A DNA stretch of 64,000 bases from a bacterium D16-36 (GTDB lineage Bacteria; Bacillota; Clostridia; Lachnospirales; Lachnospiraceae), in NCBI GenBank assembly GCA_003611745.1, contig RAYF01000007.1, forward strand, positions 1-64,000, written 5' to 3'. A program made the translations under genes and the position numbers. Of the stretch, positions 49,509-60,053 are shown in pieces. The first letter of the stretch is position 1; each line of letters starts with the position of its first letter. Under the pieces are notes generated by a model, which was not told the DNA's origin, did not search any database, and saw only the letters and a program-made list of their open reading frames with translations.

Positions 49509-51467
49509 ATGAGCGAATATACTGGAAAGGAAATTGTAGTTTTAGAGGGGCTGGAAGCGGTAAGGAAGCGTCCCGGCATGTATATTGGTTCGACTGGCTC
49601 CAGAGGGCTCCATCACCTAATCTGGGAGATTCTGGATAACAGTATCGACGAACATCTTGCAGGCTTCTGCAGTGAAATTAACATTACTGTGCAGAAGGAC
49701 GGCGGTATCTGTGTTGAGGACAATGGGCGCGGAGTCCCTACCGATGTCCATCCCACAAAAGGAATCCCCACTGTGCGCGTAGTATATACAATTCTCCATG
49801 CTGGCGGCAAATTCGGCAATACTGCCTACAAGGTTTCCGGCGGGCTTCACGGCGTTGGTTCCTCTGTTGTAAATGCGTTATCCACCCATATGATTGTGGA
49901 GGTAAAGAAAAACGGGCAGATATACCGCGATGAATATAAAAACGGCGGCAACCCTGTGATTCCCTTGGAAAACGGGCTGCTGCCCGCCGTGGGAAAATGC
50001 GCCAAGAGTGCATCTGGCACAAAAGTAACATTTTACCCGGATGATGAAATCTTTGAGACAACAACATTTAAACCAGAAGTGATCAAGAAAAAATTAAAGG
50101 AAATTGCCTTCCTAAATAAAAACCTTAAGCTGAATTATCATAACGAAAATGATGGGGAAGAGATTGTCTATCTGGAGAAATACGGCATCCAGAGCTTTGT
50201 CAGCTATATTAACCGCGATGCAAATGTCCTGCATGAAGAACCTATCTATATTGAGGGCAGAAGTGGGGATATAGAGGTAGAAGTCGCCTTCCAGTATACT
50301 TCCAGCTTCTCCGAGCAGATTAACCCATACTGTAACCGCATCAACGTGGTGGATGGGGGCACCTTGGTAACAGGCTTTAAAACAGCACTCACCCGTATTA
50401 TGAACCAGTACGCAAGGGAACTTGGCGTGTTAAAAGATAAGGATGACAACTTCGACGGCAAAGACATCAGAAACGGGCTGGTGGCTATTATTTCCATCAA
50501 GCACCCCGACCCCCAGTTTGAGGGACAGACAAAGACAAAGCTCGGAAATACAGACGCCAAGAGCGCTGTGGACGAAGTATTCAGCACAGAGGTGCAGCAT
50601 TATCTGGACAAGAACGTAGAGATTTTAAAGAAAATCCTTGACAATTCCATGAAGTCCTACAACGCCAGAAAAGCAGGTGATAAGGCGAGAACCGCCGTCC
50701 TCAGGCAGCTGAATGATACCGATACGAAGAGCAAGCTTGCCGCCTGTACCTCCAAGAAACCGGAAGAATGCGAGGTATATATTGTGGAGGGAGATTCTGC
50801 AGGCGGCACGGTAAAGACAGCACGCAACCGCAAAACACAGGCAGTACTCCCACTGCGGGGCAAAATTTTAAATGTGGAGAAAGCTTCTCTGGAAAAAATA
50901 TTACAGAATAATGAGATTAAGACTATGATTGCGTCCTTCGGCTGCGGAATCGGGGATGAATTTGATATCACAAAGCTCCGCTATGATAAAATCATTATCC
51001 TCACGGATGCCGATGTGGACGGTGCCCATATCAGCACCCTGCTGCTGACGTTTTTTTACCGCTTTATGCCAGAGCTTATCTATGAGGGAAAGATTTACCG
51101 CGGGCTGCCGCCTCTGTACAAAGTGGACTTTGAAAACAAAAAAAACGCGGGGAACACTAAAAAGGGCCGCGGGAAGAAAGATTCGATCCAGTCAGAATAT
51201 GTGTTTAATGACTTTGAATTAGAAAAATTCAGGAAGAATAAGGACAATAAAATTATAAGCATCCAGCGTTATAAAGGCCTTGGCGAGATGGACGCAGAGC
51301 AGCTCTGGGAGACGACACTCAATCCGGAGAGCAGAATCCTTGCCCAGGTCTCTATCAGTGATACGGTGGAGGCAGACGACATCACTACGACACTGATGGG
51401 CAGCAATGTGCCGCCAAGGCGCCAATTTATTATGGAGGAAGCCAAATATGCCACTCTAGATGTTTAA
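49509..51467 (+). CDS. parE: DNA topoisomerase IV/gyrase subunit B
   Basis: A 652-aa type IIA topoisomerase B subunit, ATP-driven partner of the A subunit in decatenation or supercoiling. ATPase motifs: IVVLEGLEAVRKRPGMYIG, EILDNSIDEHLAG, VEDNGRGVP and VSGGLHGVGSSVVNALS; TOPRIM: CEVYIVEGDSAGGT, LPLRGKILNVEKA and ILTDADVDGAHI; tail: VPPRRQFIMEEAKYA. ParE is preferred to GyrB because the adjacent A subunit lacks a canonical GyrA-box. A GGAGG just before the ATG at 49509 sets the start; 12 nt upstream are open but include this site. Confidence 0.9.
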   Translation: MSEYTGKEIVVLEGLEAVRKRPGMYIGSTGSRGLHHLIWEILDNSIDEHLAGFCSEINITVQKDGGICVEDNGRGVPTDVHPTKGIPTVRVVYTILHAGGKFGNTAYKVSGGLHGVGSSVVNALSTHMIVEVKKNGQIYRDEYKNGGNPVIPLENGLLPAVGKCAKSASGTKVTFYPDDEIFETTTFKPEVIKKKLKEIAFLNKNLKLNYHNENDGEEIVYLEKYGIQSFVSYINRDANVLHEEPIYIEGRSGDIEVEVAFQYTSSFSEQINPYCNRINVVDGGTLVTGFKTALTRIMNQYARELGVLKDKDDNFDGKDIRNGLVAIISIKHPDPQFEGQTKTKLGNTDAKSAVDEVFSTEVQHYLDKNVEILKKILDNSMKSYNARKAGDKARTAVLRQLNDTDTKSKLAACTSKKPEECEVYIVEGDSAGGTVKTARNRKTQAVLPLRGKILNVEKASLEKILQNNEIKTMIASFGCGIGDEFDITKLRYDKIIILTDADVDGAHISTLLLTFFYRFMPELIYEGKIYRGLPPLYKVDFENKKNAGNTKKGRGKKDSIQSEYVFNDFELEKFRKNKDNKIISIQRYKGLGEMDAEQLWETTLNPESRILAQVSISDTVEADDITTTLMGSNVPPRRQFIMEEAKYATLDV

Positions 51468-51527
51468 CTTTAATGGCAGGCAAGTTTTTGAGAAAGCATC
51501 CAAAACCACGAAAGGCTGGGTAGAACC

Positions 51528-53783
51528 ATGAATATTACAGACGATCAGTCAATTATACAGTTAGATTTTGCAGATGAAATGAAAAGCTCCTACCGTGACT
51601 ATGCGGTAAGCGTTATTATCGACCGCGCCCTCCCTGATGTAAGGGATGGCTTAAAGCCTGTCCAACGCAGGATACTTTATGCGATGACGGAGCTTGGGCT
51701 TTCACCGGAAAAACCACACAGAAAGAGCGCGCGTATTGTCGGCGACACGATGGGTAAATACCACCCGCATGGCGACAGCTCCATCTATGATGCCCTTGTC
51801 CATATGACAGAAGATTATTCCCTGACTGTTCCGTTAGTGGACGGGCACGGAAACTTCGGTTCCATTGACGGTGACAGCGCAGCAGCTATGCGTTACACCG
51901 AAGCCAGGCTGTCGAACGGGGCTATGGCACTTCTTAATAATCTTGACAAAGGCCTTGTCCCATTTGGGCCAAACTTTGATGAGAGCGAAAAGGAGCCCCT
52001 TGTCCTGCCTGCAACCCTTCCAAACCTTTTAATCAATGGTACAACCGGCATTGCCGTGGGCATGGTTACCAATATTCCGCCACACAACGTAAATGAAATA
52101 ATTGACGGCGTGATTGCCTATATCAAAAATCCGGATATAACGACAAGAGGGCTTATGAAGCACATAAAAGGCCCTGACTTCCCAACAGGCGCCATGATCA
52201 CGAACGCAGATGATATTGCATCCATCTATGAGACAGGCGAGGGACGGATTACCCTGCGGGCAAAAACAGAAATTGAAGACAGCGACTATGGGCGAAAGAA
52301 TATTGTCATAACTGAGATTCCTTACACTGTTGCTGGCAACAAGGCAAAGCTTTTAGAAAACCTTGTAGCGCTCACAAAGGATAAAGTATTTGATGAAATC
52401 TATGACGTCAGGGATGAGTCCTCCAAAGAAGGCATCCGCCTGATTATAGAGGTAAAAAAGGATAGAAATATAGAAAACCTCCTGAACGGGCTGTACAAAA
52501 AGACAAATATGGAGGACACATACAGTGTGAATATGCTTGCTGTCAAAGACAAGCAGCCTATCACATTTACGCTAAAGCGACTGATAGAGGAATTTGTCTC
52601 CTTCCAGGAGGAACTATATACTAAGGAATATAATCATCTTCTAGCAAAAGCAAATGACCGTCTGGAGATTGTAGACGGCTTAATCAAGGCAACAGATGTC
52701 ATTGACCTGATTATAGAAATCCTGCGCGGCAGTGACTCCATAAAGCAGGCGAAAGCCTGTCTTATACAAGGCAATACGGAGGGAATCAACTTCAAATCGC
52801 AGAAATCAAAAAAACAGGCATCTGCGCTTGATTTTACGGAACGTCAGGCGGAGGCTATCCTCGCCATGCCTTTAAGCCGCCTGATCGGCCTCGAACTTTT
52901 AAAGCTTCATCAGGAAAGCGACCTGCTCCACAACAATATTGCAGAATATACGAATATTCTAGGTGATATTGGCGAACTGCACAAAATTATTATCACAAGG
53001 CTGAAAGAGTATAAGAAAAAATTTGGCAGGGAACGGCTGACAGAACTTGACAACCTGACAAAAGAAAAATATGTGGAGGAAATTAAGGAAGAGGATATCT
53101 ATGTGCTGGTTGACCGCTTCGGCTATGTAAAATCCGTAGACTCCGCAAGCTACTCCCGCCTCACGGATGACACGCTTGCCGACTACAGCCATATTATCCC
53201 AATCCACAACACAGACCGGCTCTGTATCTTTACAGAGGAAGGGAATATGTACCAGATTAAGGCAATGGGCATCCCAAAGGGGCGCAGCAGGGATAAAGGC
53301 GTACTGATCCAATCACTCTGCAAAGTAGGGCACGAAAACATCCTTCTCTACATTGCCGCCGAAGACCTCTTCGAATCCCAGCTGTTTTTTGCGACAAGAA
53401 ATGGTTTTGTCAAACAGGTGTCCGGCGTATCTTTTGATACAAACCGCTCTGTAATCGCCTCCACCAAACTGGACGAAGGCGACAGCATCGTAAACATCGT
53501 GCCGCTTTCTGTCATGGAAGTCATTAACCCCGACCAAAAGGTGATACTCATTACCAAAAAGGGGCTTTCTCTGGGCTTCCCACTGTACGAAGTCAGCGAA
53601 TTGAAAAAAGCAAGCCGCGGCATCAAAGGAATCACTCTGGATGACGATGATACTGTACTGTATGCCGCTGTTGCTGCGCCGGACTGCGAAAAACTCGCCT
53701 TAGGGCAGCATTCATACGACCCGCGCAAAATCCGTACCCGCAAGCGGGCTGCAAAGGGACAGAAAGCAAAAATCGAAATATAA
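51528..53783 (+). CDS. parC: DNA topoisomerase IV/gyrase subunit A
   Basis: A 751-aa type IIA topoisomerase A subunit. Breakage-reunion motifs: [40 protein letters not shown] (quinolone region) and [12 protein letters not shown] with the active-site Tyr near residue 122. The C-terminal part is a beta-pinwheel, but instead of the GyrA-box QRRGGKG it has [13 protein letters not shown], a degenerate form typical of ParC. It follows parE by 60 nt, and a strong terminator ends the pair. Confidence 0.9.
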   Translation: MNITDDQSIIQLDFADEMKSSYRDYAVSVIIDRALPDVRDGLKPVQRRILYAMTELGLSPEKPHRKSARIVGDTMGKYHPHGDSSIYDALVHMTEDYSLTVPLVDGHGNFGSIDGDSAAAMRYTEARLSNGAMALLNNLDKGLVPFGPNFDESEKEPLVLPATLPNLLINGTTGIAVGMVTNIPPHNVNEIIDGVIAYIKNPDITTRGLMKHIKGPDFPTGAMITNADDIASIYETGEGRITLRAKTEIEDSDYGRKNIVITEIPYTVAGNKAKLLENLVALTKDKVFDEIYDVRDESSKEGIRLIIEVKKDRNIENLLNGLYKKTNMEDTYSVNMLAVKDKQPITFTLKRLIEEFVSFQEELYTKEYNHLLAKANDRLEIVDGLIKATDVIDLIIEILRGSDSIKQAKACLIQGNTEGINFKSQKSKKQASALDFTERQAEAILAMPLSRLIGLELLKLHQESDLLHNNIAEYTNILGDIGELHKIIITRLKEYKKKFGRERLTELDNLTKEKYVEEIKEEDIYVLVDRFGYVKSVDSASYSRLTDDTLADYSHIIPIHNTDRLCIFTEEGNMYQIKAMGIPKGRSRDKGVLIQSLCKVGHENILLYIAAEDLFESQLFFATRNGFVKQVSGVSFDTNRSVIASTKLDEGDSIVNIVPLSVMEVINPDQKVILITKKGLSLGFPLYEVSELKKASRGIKGITLDDDDTVLYAAVAAPDCEKLALGQHSYDPRKIRTRKRAAKGQKAKIEI

Positions 53784-53804
53784 CCCCCTGACATCTCAAA
53801 GGGA

Positions 53805-53836
53805 CAGAAAGGGCACCGATACCGGTGCCCTTTCTG
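53805..53836. terminator. Strong bidirectional terminator after parC
   Basis: CAGAAAGGGCACCG (53805-53818) and CGGTGCCCTTTCTG (53823-53836) form a perfect 14-bp stem with a 4-nt loop. It sits between parC and the convergent small acidic gene; it can serve both strands. Confidence 0.85.
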
Positions 53837-53852
53837 TCTGTGAAACCAAAAT

Positions 53853-54068
53853 TTACTGTTCTTCCTGTTCCTCAGCTTCCTTCTCTAAATCCAATGTCAC
53901 ATAATCCCTGCTGTCATCTTCTTCCTCTTCAAAAACGTCATCAAACTCAGCGTCATCAAAATCGTCAAAGTTATCCTCGCTTTTCTTTTTGTCAAGGAAA
54001 TACAATACGCCCGCGATGCTTCCGACAACTGCCCCAACGGCAAGCAGGCACTTAAATACTTTTTTCAT
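53853..54068 (-). CDS. Small acidic membrane-anchored protein
   Basis: A 71-aa protein. The N-terminal membrane segment (about 6-24, FKCLLAVGAVVGSIAGVLYF) is followed by a strongly acidic tail rich in Asp and Glu (EDNFDDFDDAEFDDVFEEEE and the C-terminal EKEAEEQEEQ). Similar short proteins are frequent in Lachnospiraceae, with no known role. The start has AAAGGAG-type sequence upstream. It converges with parC across a bidirectional terminator and follows pfkA. Confidence 0.75.
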   Translation of the reverse strand: MKKVFKCLLAVGAVVGSIAGVLYFLDKKKSEDNFDDFDDAEFDDVFEEEEDDSRDYVTLDLEKEAEEQEEQ

Positions 54069-54133
54069 GGTTTGCTCCTTTCCTGTGCGCCCATTACAAA
54101 CGCACTTACTCTTTATTGATATTTATTATATTG

Positions 54134-55111
54134 CTATCTGGTCGTAAGTTTCCTAGTGATATGGAACAAATATGGGTCAAGGCTCTTTTCCATTGAGAGT
54201 GCTTCCTGAATATCAAAATCAAGGAACTCCCCGTGATGGTACCCTACAACCCTGTTTGTCTTCCCCTCACACAAAAGCTCCACTGCCTTGGCGCCCATTG
54301 CAGATGCATAGACACGGTCTTTGCAGGTTGGATTGCCTCCGCGCTGGATATGCCCAAGAATCGTTGCCCTTGTCTCAATTCCGGTTGCCAGCTCAATCAG
54401 CTTTGCCATCTCATTTGAATTGCCGACACCCTCAGCATTGACAATGATATGGTTCTTTTTCCCAAGACGGCGGCGGTCCTGTACCTTCGTAATAATACGC
54501 TGAATATCGCCATGGAACCTCTCAGCAGTCAGGATATACTCCGCACCGCTGGCAATGCCTGTCCAAAGTGCAATGTGGCCTGCTGTACGCCCCATCACTT
54601 CCACAATGCTGCACCGCTCATGGGATTCTGATGTGTCACGGAGCTTATCTATCGCCTCCATGGCTGTATTGATTGCCGTGTCAAATCCAATCGTATACTC
54701 CGTACAGGCAATATCCAAATCAATTGTTCCCGGTACGCCGATAGTATTGATGCCATTCTCTGCAAGCTTGCTGGCACCATTAAACGAACCATCGCCGCCA
54801 ATAACAACGACGCCATCTATCCCATGTTTCCTACAAATTTCTGCGCCTTTTTTCTGATATTCCTCATGCTTAAACTCACGGCAGCGCGCTGTATACAGAA
54901 TCGTCCCTCCGGTTTGTATAATGTCAGAAACTGCAAGATTATTCATATCTATGATATCTTCCTCCAATAATCCCGCATATCCTCTGCGGATACCTTTGAC
55001 ACTCAGTCCATTTGAAATACTTGTACGCACTACAGCACGAATTGCCGCATTCATTCCTGGTGCATCACCGCCGCTCGTTAAAACACCAATTGTCTTTACA
55101 GCATTAATCAT
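54134..55111 (-). CDS. pfkA: 6-phosphofructokinase (ATP type)
   Basis: A 325-aa glycolytic enzyme that phosphorylates fructose-6-phosphate. Motifs: IGVLTSGGDAPGMNAAIRAV (substrate/nucleotide start), GIDGVVVIGGDGSFNGASKL (ATP), GVPGTIDLDIACTEYTIGFD (TIDN-type; here TIDLD) and EVMGRTAGHIALWTGIASGA (F6P site). The usual PGTIDND motif reads PGTIDLD, a change in the catalytic-loop neighbourhood. GGAGG six bases before the ATG at 55111 favours this start; earlier Met codons overlap the site. It follows dnaE by about 75 nt, an arrangement common in Clostridia. Confidence 0.93.
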   Translation of the reverse strand: MINAVKTIGVLTSGGDAPGMNAAIRAVVRTSISNGLSVKGIRRGYAGLLEEDIIDMNNLAVSDIIQTGGTILYTARCREFKHEEYQKKGAEICRKHGIDGVVVIGGDGSFNGASKLAENGINTIGVPGTIDLDIACTEYTIGFDTAINTAMEAIDKLRDTSESHERCSIVEVMGRTAGHIALWTGIASGAEYILTAERFHGDIQRIITKVQDRRRLGKKNHIIVNAEGVGNSNEMAKLIELATGIETRATILGHIQRGGNPTCKDRVYASAMGAKAVELLCEGKTNRVVGYHHGEFLDFDIQEALSMEKSLDPYLFHITRKLTTR

Positions 55112-55186
55112 AATCATCCTCCATTCCCGCCTGGCTCCCAAATTCTGCCAAACATTCAGACTACTAAAATTTTACGATAAAATGGA

Positions 55187-58100
55187 TTATTTTTCAATAC
55201 TCTTTTCTACAATTGCAAGGGAACTGTCCCCCAGATAGGAAAGTATATTTTGCGCCATAATCTTTCTGGCATCCACACTTTTGCTCTGCGGCAGGCGTTT
55301 TAGCTGCTTTTCCTTTGTAGCATAGATGCAGATAGTGTCCTTCCCGTCAAAGGGCAGGAGTATCTGGTACAGTCTCTCTTCCTCCGCCTCAAATGCTGCA
55401 ATATCCGGAAATCGAATCCACAATTCGCAGGGTATCTGGTCAAACGGGATAATCTTCTGGCAGATTAATTTGCCGCCCCTGTCTTCCTCCATGTTGACTC
55501 TTCCCCTGACGAAAAGCTTACTCTCCGGATTTAACATATCCCTGACCCGCTCATAGTCTTTAGGAAATACAATCACCTCAACCGTCCCATATAAATCTTC
55601 GATAGTGATAAAAGCCATAATGGAATTCGTCTTTGTCGTCTTAATTGTCTTTCCGACCAGCATTCCACCAATGACTGCCGTCTCCCCGTCTGCCGCATTT
55701 GCAGCCCCCATTTCTTCGCCCTCCTCACTAATCTGGAAATCCTGCGAAGTTCTGGTACAGTTTTTTTTCATCAGCCCGAGATAATCTTCCAACGGATGGC
55801 CGCTGACATAAATTCCTAACACCTCTTTCTCAAAATTCAGATACTCTTCCTTCTCATATTCCTCCACATCCGGGTAAGTAACCGCATTTGCACCTGCCAG
55901 ATCCTCATCCCCCATATCAAACAATGACATCTGCCCTGCCATGCTATCCTTTTTCTCCCTGTTGATGCTGTCAAGCATCGATTGATAGACTAACATTTTC
56001 TGTCTTCTATTGCCGCCAAGGCAGTCAAAGGCACCTGATTTTATGAAATTTTCAATCGTGTGCTTATTTACTTCTTTGGAGGACAATCTCGCCATAAAAT
56101 CTTCCATGGAAGTGAACTTTCCGTTCTTCTCCCGTTCTGCCACAATTGCCGAAATAACGCCTGCCCCAATCCCCTTAATGGCAGACATTCCAAAACGGAT
56201 TTTCCCGTCCGACACAGAAAATTCTGAAAAACCTTCGTTTACATCCGGCCCCAGAATACCGATTTCCATCTGCCTGCAGGTCATGGCATAGCTGAGGACT
56301 TTTCCTGTATTATCCTTAACCGAAGTCATCAAAGCCGCCATAAATTCCACTGGATAATAGTATTTCAAATATGCCGTCTGATATGCAACAACCGCATAAG
56401 CTGCGGCATGGGATTTATTAAAGGCATATTTTGCAAATTCCGTCATATCGTCATAAATTTTATTGGCCACCGCTTCAGAAATACCGTTTCCGATACAGCC
56501 CTTAACGCCCTCTTCCTCATTTCCATATACAAAATTTTTGCGCTCAGCAGCCATCACAGATGCTTTTTTCTTAGACATGGCACGGCGCACCAGATCGCTC
56601 CGCCCAAAACTGTAACCGGCAAGATTGCGCACAATCTGCATCACCTGCTCCTGGTAGACAATACAGCCATAAGTCGGCTCAAGGATTGGCTCAAGCTGCG
56701 GGCAGTCGTAGGTAACACTGTCCTGATTATTTTTCCCCGCTATGTACTGCGGTATGTAATCCATCGGCCCCGGCCGGTATAATGATATACCTGCAATGAC
56801 ATCCTCAAGGTTCTGCGGCTTTAGCTCCTTCATAAACTGCTTCATTCCGGCGCTCTCCAGCTGGAATACCCCCTCGGTATGCCCTGTGCCAATCATTTCA
56901 TAGACACCTTTGTCATCAAAATCAATATCCATCATGGTATCATCCGCAAGCCCTGCCATCCTCGCTGCATTCTGAATCACAGTCAGTGTCCTAAGCCCCA
57001 GAAAGTCCATTTTCAAAAGCCCAAGCTCTTCAAGAGTCGTCATGGTATACTGTGTGGTAACCGTCCCATCCGCAGCCTTTGAGAGGGGTACATATTCATC
57101 TACCGGCTTCGGGCTGATCAAAACACCAGCCGCATGCATGGAAGTATGCCTCGGAAGCCCTTCCAGACGTTTGGACATATCAATCAGGTTTTTGGCCTGT
57201 TCATCTGTATCATAGATTGATTTTAATTCAGGATTATGCTTCAATGCTTTTTCTATTGTTATGCCAAGCTCCATCGGGACTGCTTTGGCTATAACGTCCA
57301 CATAATTGTACGGCAGGTCAAGCACGCGCCCCACATCCCTTATGACACCCCTTGCTGCCAGCGTACCAAAGGTAACAATCTGCACAACATGGTCTTTTCC
57401 ATATTTTTCCATTACATAATCTATCACTTCCGGCCTGCGCTCATAACAGAAATCAATATCAATATCCGGCATAGTGATTCTCTCCGGGTTTAAAAAGCGC
57501 TCAAAAAGCAGGTTGTAACGAATTGGATCTATATTGGTAATGCCAAGCGCATAAGCTACTATGCTGCCTGCCGCAGAACCGCGCCCCGGCCCTACACTGA
57601 TGCCGCGCTCCCTTGCAAAACGGATAAAATCCCACACAATCAGAAAATAATCGACAAAACCCATTGTACGGATTACTTCCATCTCCTTCTCCAGCCGCTC
57701 CCCATGCAAAGCAGCCTGCCCGCCGTAACGGCTGGCAAGCCCTTCCCTGCAGAGTTTCTCCAGATATGCTTCCGCAGTATATCCCTGCGGCACATCGAAC
57801 TGCGGCAGCTTGTACTCGCCAAACGTAATCTCCACATGGCACCGGCTGGCAATTTTCTCCGTATTTTCAAGTGCCTGAAGGGCATATGGGAAAAGCTGCT
57901 TCATCTCATCCTCAGATTTTAAATAATACTGCCCGCCCTCATAGCGCATCCTGTCCTGATCTTTAACCAGTTTCTTCGTCTGTATGCAGAGCAGGATATC
58001 ATGGGCTTCCGCATCCGTATCCATAATATAATGAACATCATTTGTCGCAACTAGTGCAAGCCCTGTCTCCTGGCTCATCCGCAGAAGCCCCTGATTAACC

Positions 58101-58654
58101 GTCTGCTGATCTGCGATGCCATGATCCTGCATTTCCAGATAAAAATGTTCCGGCCCGAAAATGCCAGAAAGGCGCAGCACCTCTTTTTTTGCCTGCTCGT
58201 ACATCCCCCTGCGCAAATTGGACGCCACAACCCCCGCCAGACATGCACTGAGCGCGATAATGCCTTCATGGTATTTCTCCAGCACTTCATAATCTACACG
58301 CGGCTTATAATAAAACCCCTCGGTAAAGCCAAGGGACACTATCTTCATCAAGTTGGCATACCCCTGATTATTTTCAGCTAAAAGGACAAGATGGTTGTAC
58401 CGCTCTTCCCCTTTAGAAACCTCCCTGTCAAAACGGGAACCGGGCGCCACATAAACTTCACAGCCAATAACCGGATTAATTCCTGCGTCTTTTGCTGCAC
58501 GGTAAAAATCTATAACGCCGTACATATTCCCATGGTCAGTTATAGCAAGATTTTTCATCCCTAATTCCTTCGCCCGCCCAATCAGCTCCTTGATTTTGCA
58601 GGAGCCGTCCAGCAGAGAATACTCCGTATGTACATGCAGATGGGTGAAACTCAT
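55187..58654 (-). CDS. dnaE: DNA polymerase III subunit alpha
   Basis: A 1155-aa replicative polymerase of the DnaE type. PHP domain: FTHLHVHTEYSLLDG at the N-terminus. Polymerase core: GRGSAAGSIVAYALGITNID, PDIDIDFCYERRPEVIDYV (catalytic Asps, about residue 396), LPRHTSMHAAGVLIS and KMDFLGLRTLTVI, then YQEQVMQIVRNLAGYSFGRS. OB region near the C-terminus: GMLVGKTIKTTKTNSIMAFI and GTVEVIVFPKDYE. GGGAGGGAG seven bases before the ATG at 58654 sets the start rather than the TTG six bases upstream. It follows the HPr-like gene. Confidence 0.95.
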   Translation of the reverse strand: MSFTHLHVHTEYSLLDGSCKIKELIGRAKELGMKNLAITDHGNMYGVIDFYRAAKDAGINPVIGCEVYVAPGSRFDREVSKGEERYNHLVLLAENNQGYANLMKIVSLGFTEGFYYKPRVDYEVLEKYHEGIIALSACLAGVVASNLRRGMYEQAKKEVLRLSGIFGPEHFYLEMQDHGIADQQTVNQGLLRMSQETGLALVATNDVHYIMDTDAEAHDILLCIQTKKLVKDQDRMRYEGGQYYLKSEDEMKQLFPYALQALENTEKIASRCHVEITFGEYKLPQFDVPQGYTAEAYLEKLCREGLASRYGGQAALHGERLEKEMEVIRTMGFVDYFLIVWDFIRFARERGISVGPGRGSAAGSIVAYALGITNIDPIRYNLLFERFLNPERITMPDIDIDFCYERRPEVIDYVMEKYGKDHVVQIVTFGTLAARGVIRDVGRVLDLPYNYVDVIAKAVPMELGITIEKALKHNPELKSIYDTDEQAKNLIDMSKRLEGLPRHTSMHAAGVLISPKPVDEYVPLSKAADGTVTTQYTMTTLEELGLLKMDFLGLRTLTVIQNAARMAGLADDTMMDIDFDDKGVYEMIGTGHTEGVFQLESAGMKQFMKELKPQNLEDVIAGISLYRPGPMDYIPQYIAGKNNQDSVTYDCPQLEPILEPTYGCIVYQEQVMQIVRNLAGYSFGRSDLVRRAMSKKKASVMAAERKNFVYGNEEEGVKGCIGNGISEAVANKIYDDMTEFAKYAFNKSHAAAYAVVAYQTAYLKYYYPVEFMAALMTSVKDNTGKVLSYAMTCRQMEIGILGPDVNEGFSEFSVSDGKIRFGMSAIKGIGAGVISAIVAEREKNGKFTSMEDFMARLSSKEVNKHTIENFIKSGAFDCLGGNRRQKMLVYQSMLDSINREKKDSMAGQMSLFDMGDEDLAGANAVTYPDVEEYEKEEYLNFEKEVLGIYVSGHPLEDYLGLMKKNCTRTSQDFQISEEGEEMGAANAADGETAVIGGMLVGKTIKTTKTNSIMAFITIEDLYGTVEVIVFPKDYERVRDMLNPESKLFVRGRVNMEEDRGGKLICQKIIPFDQIPCELWIRFPDIAAFEAEEERLYQILLPFDGKDTICIYATKEKQLKRLPQSKSVDARKIMAQNILSYLGDSSLAIVEKSIEK

Positions 58655-58743
58655 TTTCAATCTCCCTCCCCTCTCTTAAGAACTTTCCTAATACATAAAA
58701 AGGGAACGTTGATACGTTCCCCAGCAAAATCCTGCCAATATCC

Positions 58744-59007
58744 CTATGAAGCCTTTACAGCACTTAAAAATTCTTCAATATCTGCCATAGCATTTGATTC
58801 ATCATCGCCCTCGGCTGATACAACAACCTCTTCCCCGGCGTCCAGCCCCAGAGCCATCATACCCATAATGCTCTTTGCATTCACTTTCTTGTCTCCAGCC
58901 TCTACATAAATGCTGCTGTTAAACTGGCTGGCTACCTGTACAAGAACAGCAACCGGTCTAGCCTCTAATCCATTTTTAATCTGAATTTTGATCTTTTTAG
59001 TAATCAT
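58744..59007 (-). CDS. HPr-family protein lacking His15 (Crh-like)
   Basis: An 87-aa HPr-fold protein. Position 15, the phosphoryl-accepting His of true HPr in GLHARP, is Glu here (NGLEARPVAVLV), so it cannot carry phosphate for PTS sugar uptake. Ser46 is present in the conserved NAKSIMGMMAL motif, so HPr kinase could still act on it. This is the hallmark of Crh (Gln15 in B. subtilis), a partner of CcpA in carbon catabolite control. It overlaps the whiA stop by 4 nt (ATGA) and so is coupled to whiA, the same neighbourhood as Bacillus crh (with rapZ and whiA). AAGGAGG is ten bases upstream. Confidence 0.85.
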   Translation of the reverse strand: MITKKIKIQIKNGLEARPVAVLVQVASQFNSSIYVEAGDKKVNAKSIMGMMALGLDAGEEVVVSAEGDDESNAMADIEEFLSAVKAS

Positions 59008-59990
59008 GCTTCTAAGTCCTCCTTCTGATAAGGGCACTCCCTGTTTTTCTCCCTTAATTCTTCCGCAATCCTGCTGATTTTTCTCAAACGGTGATTCACT
59101 CCTGACTTGCTGATGGGCTTTGACAGCATCTCCCCTAACTCCTGCAGGGAACTATCTGGATAGTCCATGCGCAGCCCGGCTATCTCAAGAAGCCCGTCTG
59201 ATAATTGGCTAAACCCCATATTACATTGCAAATACCTGATATCTTCTATCTGCTTTGCTGCAGCCGTAACAGTTTTACTAATATTTGCCGTCTCACAATT
59301 TACCTGCCGGTTCACAGAATTACGCACTTCTTTTACGATGCGTACATTTTCTAATTCCATCAATGCCACATGGGCTTCTATGATATTGAGAAAATCTACT
59401 ATCTGCGAACCTTCCTTAATGTATAGGACATGGTATTTCTTGCGCTCTACAATCTTAGCATCCACGTCAAAGCTTGCAATCAGCTTTCTAAGCTGCACTG
59501 CATATGTTTCCGACAACACCGCAATCTCCAGATGGTACGCTTTCTCTGGATCTGTAATGGAACCTGCGACCAGAAAACTTCCTCTCAGATAGGCTCTCTT
59601 ACAGCAGATATTGGATATCAGCCGCTGTTGGACCCGCCTGAAATCTCCCCATAAATTTCCAGCATCATCCACCACTTTAACTGCCTTGAGAATCAACATT
59701 ACATCACAGTGCTGCCTTACTATTAGAAAAAAGCTAACATTAGAAGACCGAATATTGTGGTTTCTAACCACAATATCGACCTGTACTTGAAATGTTTCCT
59801 TTAATAAGATATAAGATTTTTGGGCGACTGTCAAGTTCTCCGTATCAATTTGTAAGGATATCTTTCCCGCCTTATTTCTTTTTATCCTTCCACAGAGCGA
59901 AAAAATCGCAGCAAATTCTGCAATACGGCAATGTCTCCCGGGACTTATCTGATTGACCAGCTCCTGTTTTACCTTTTTAGAAAATGACAT
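59004..59990 (-). CDS. whiA: WhiA-family DNA-binding protein
   Basis: A 328-aa protein of the WhiA family, with an inactive LAGLIDADG-type N-terminal domain (SFSKKVKQELVNQI; CRIAEFAAIFSLCGRIKRN, LRGSFLVAGSITDPEKAYHL) and a C-terminal helix-turn-helix (SLQELGEMLSKPISKSGVNH, RLRKISRIAEELR). In actinomycetes and firmicutes it binds DNA and influences division and metabolism. It lies after rapZ and overlaps the HPr-like gene. The ATG at 59990 aligns with the family start; a longer frame to 60032 is not favoured. Confidence 0.93.
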   Translation of the reverse strand: MSFSKKVKQELVNQISPGRHCRIAEFAAIFSLCGRIKRNKAGKISLQIDTENLTVAQKSYILLKETFQVQVDIVVRNHNIRSSNVSFFLIVRQHCDVMLILKAVKVVDDAGNLWGDFRRVQQRLISNICCKRAYLRGSFLVAGSITDPEKAYHLEIAVLSETYAVQLRKLIASFDVDAKIVERKKYHVLYIKEGSQIVDFLNIIEAHVALMELENVRIVKEVRNSVNRQVNCETANISKTVTAAAKQIEDIRYLQCNMGFSQLSDGLLEIAGLRMDYPDSSLQELGEMLSKPISKSGVNHRLRKISRIAEELREKNRECPYQKEDLEA

Positions 59991-60053
59991 GCCAATACCT
60001 GCCTTTCCCCTCTTCACTTCTTTTTCATGCATTCCGGATACACTGTACAGATA

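Noticed and set aside
49509-53783. Reading the topoisomerase pair as gyrase (gyrB-gyrA)
   Set aside because: The A subunit has a degenerate C-terminal box ([10 protein letters not shown]) rather than QRRGGKG, and the pair is not near dnaA or recF. ParE-ParC is the better reading, though not proven.
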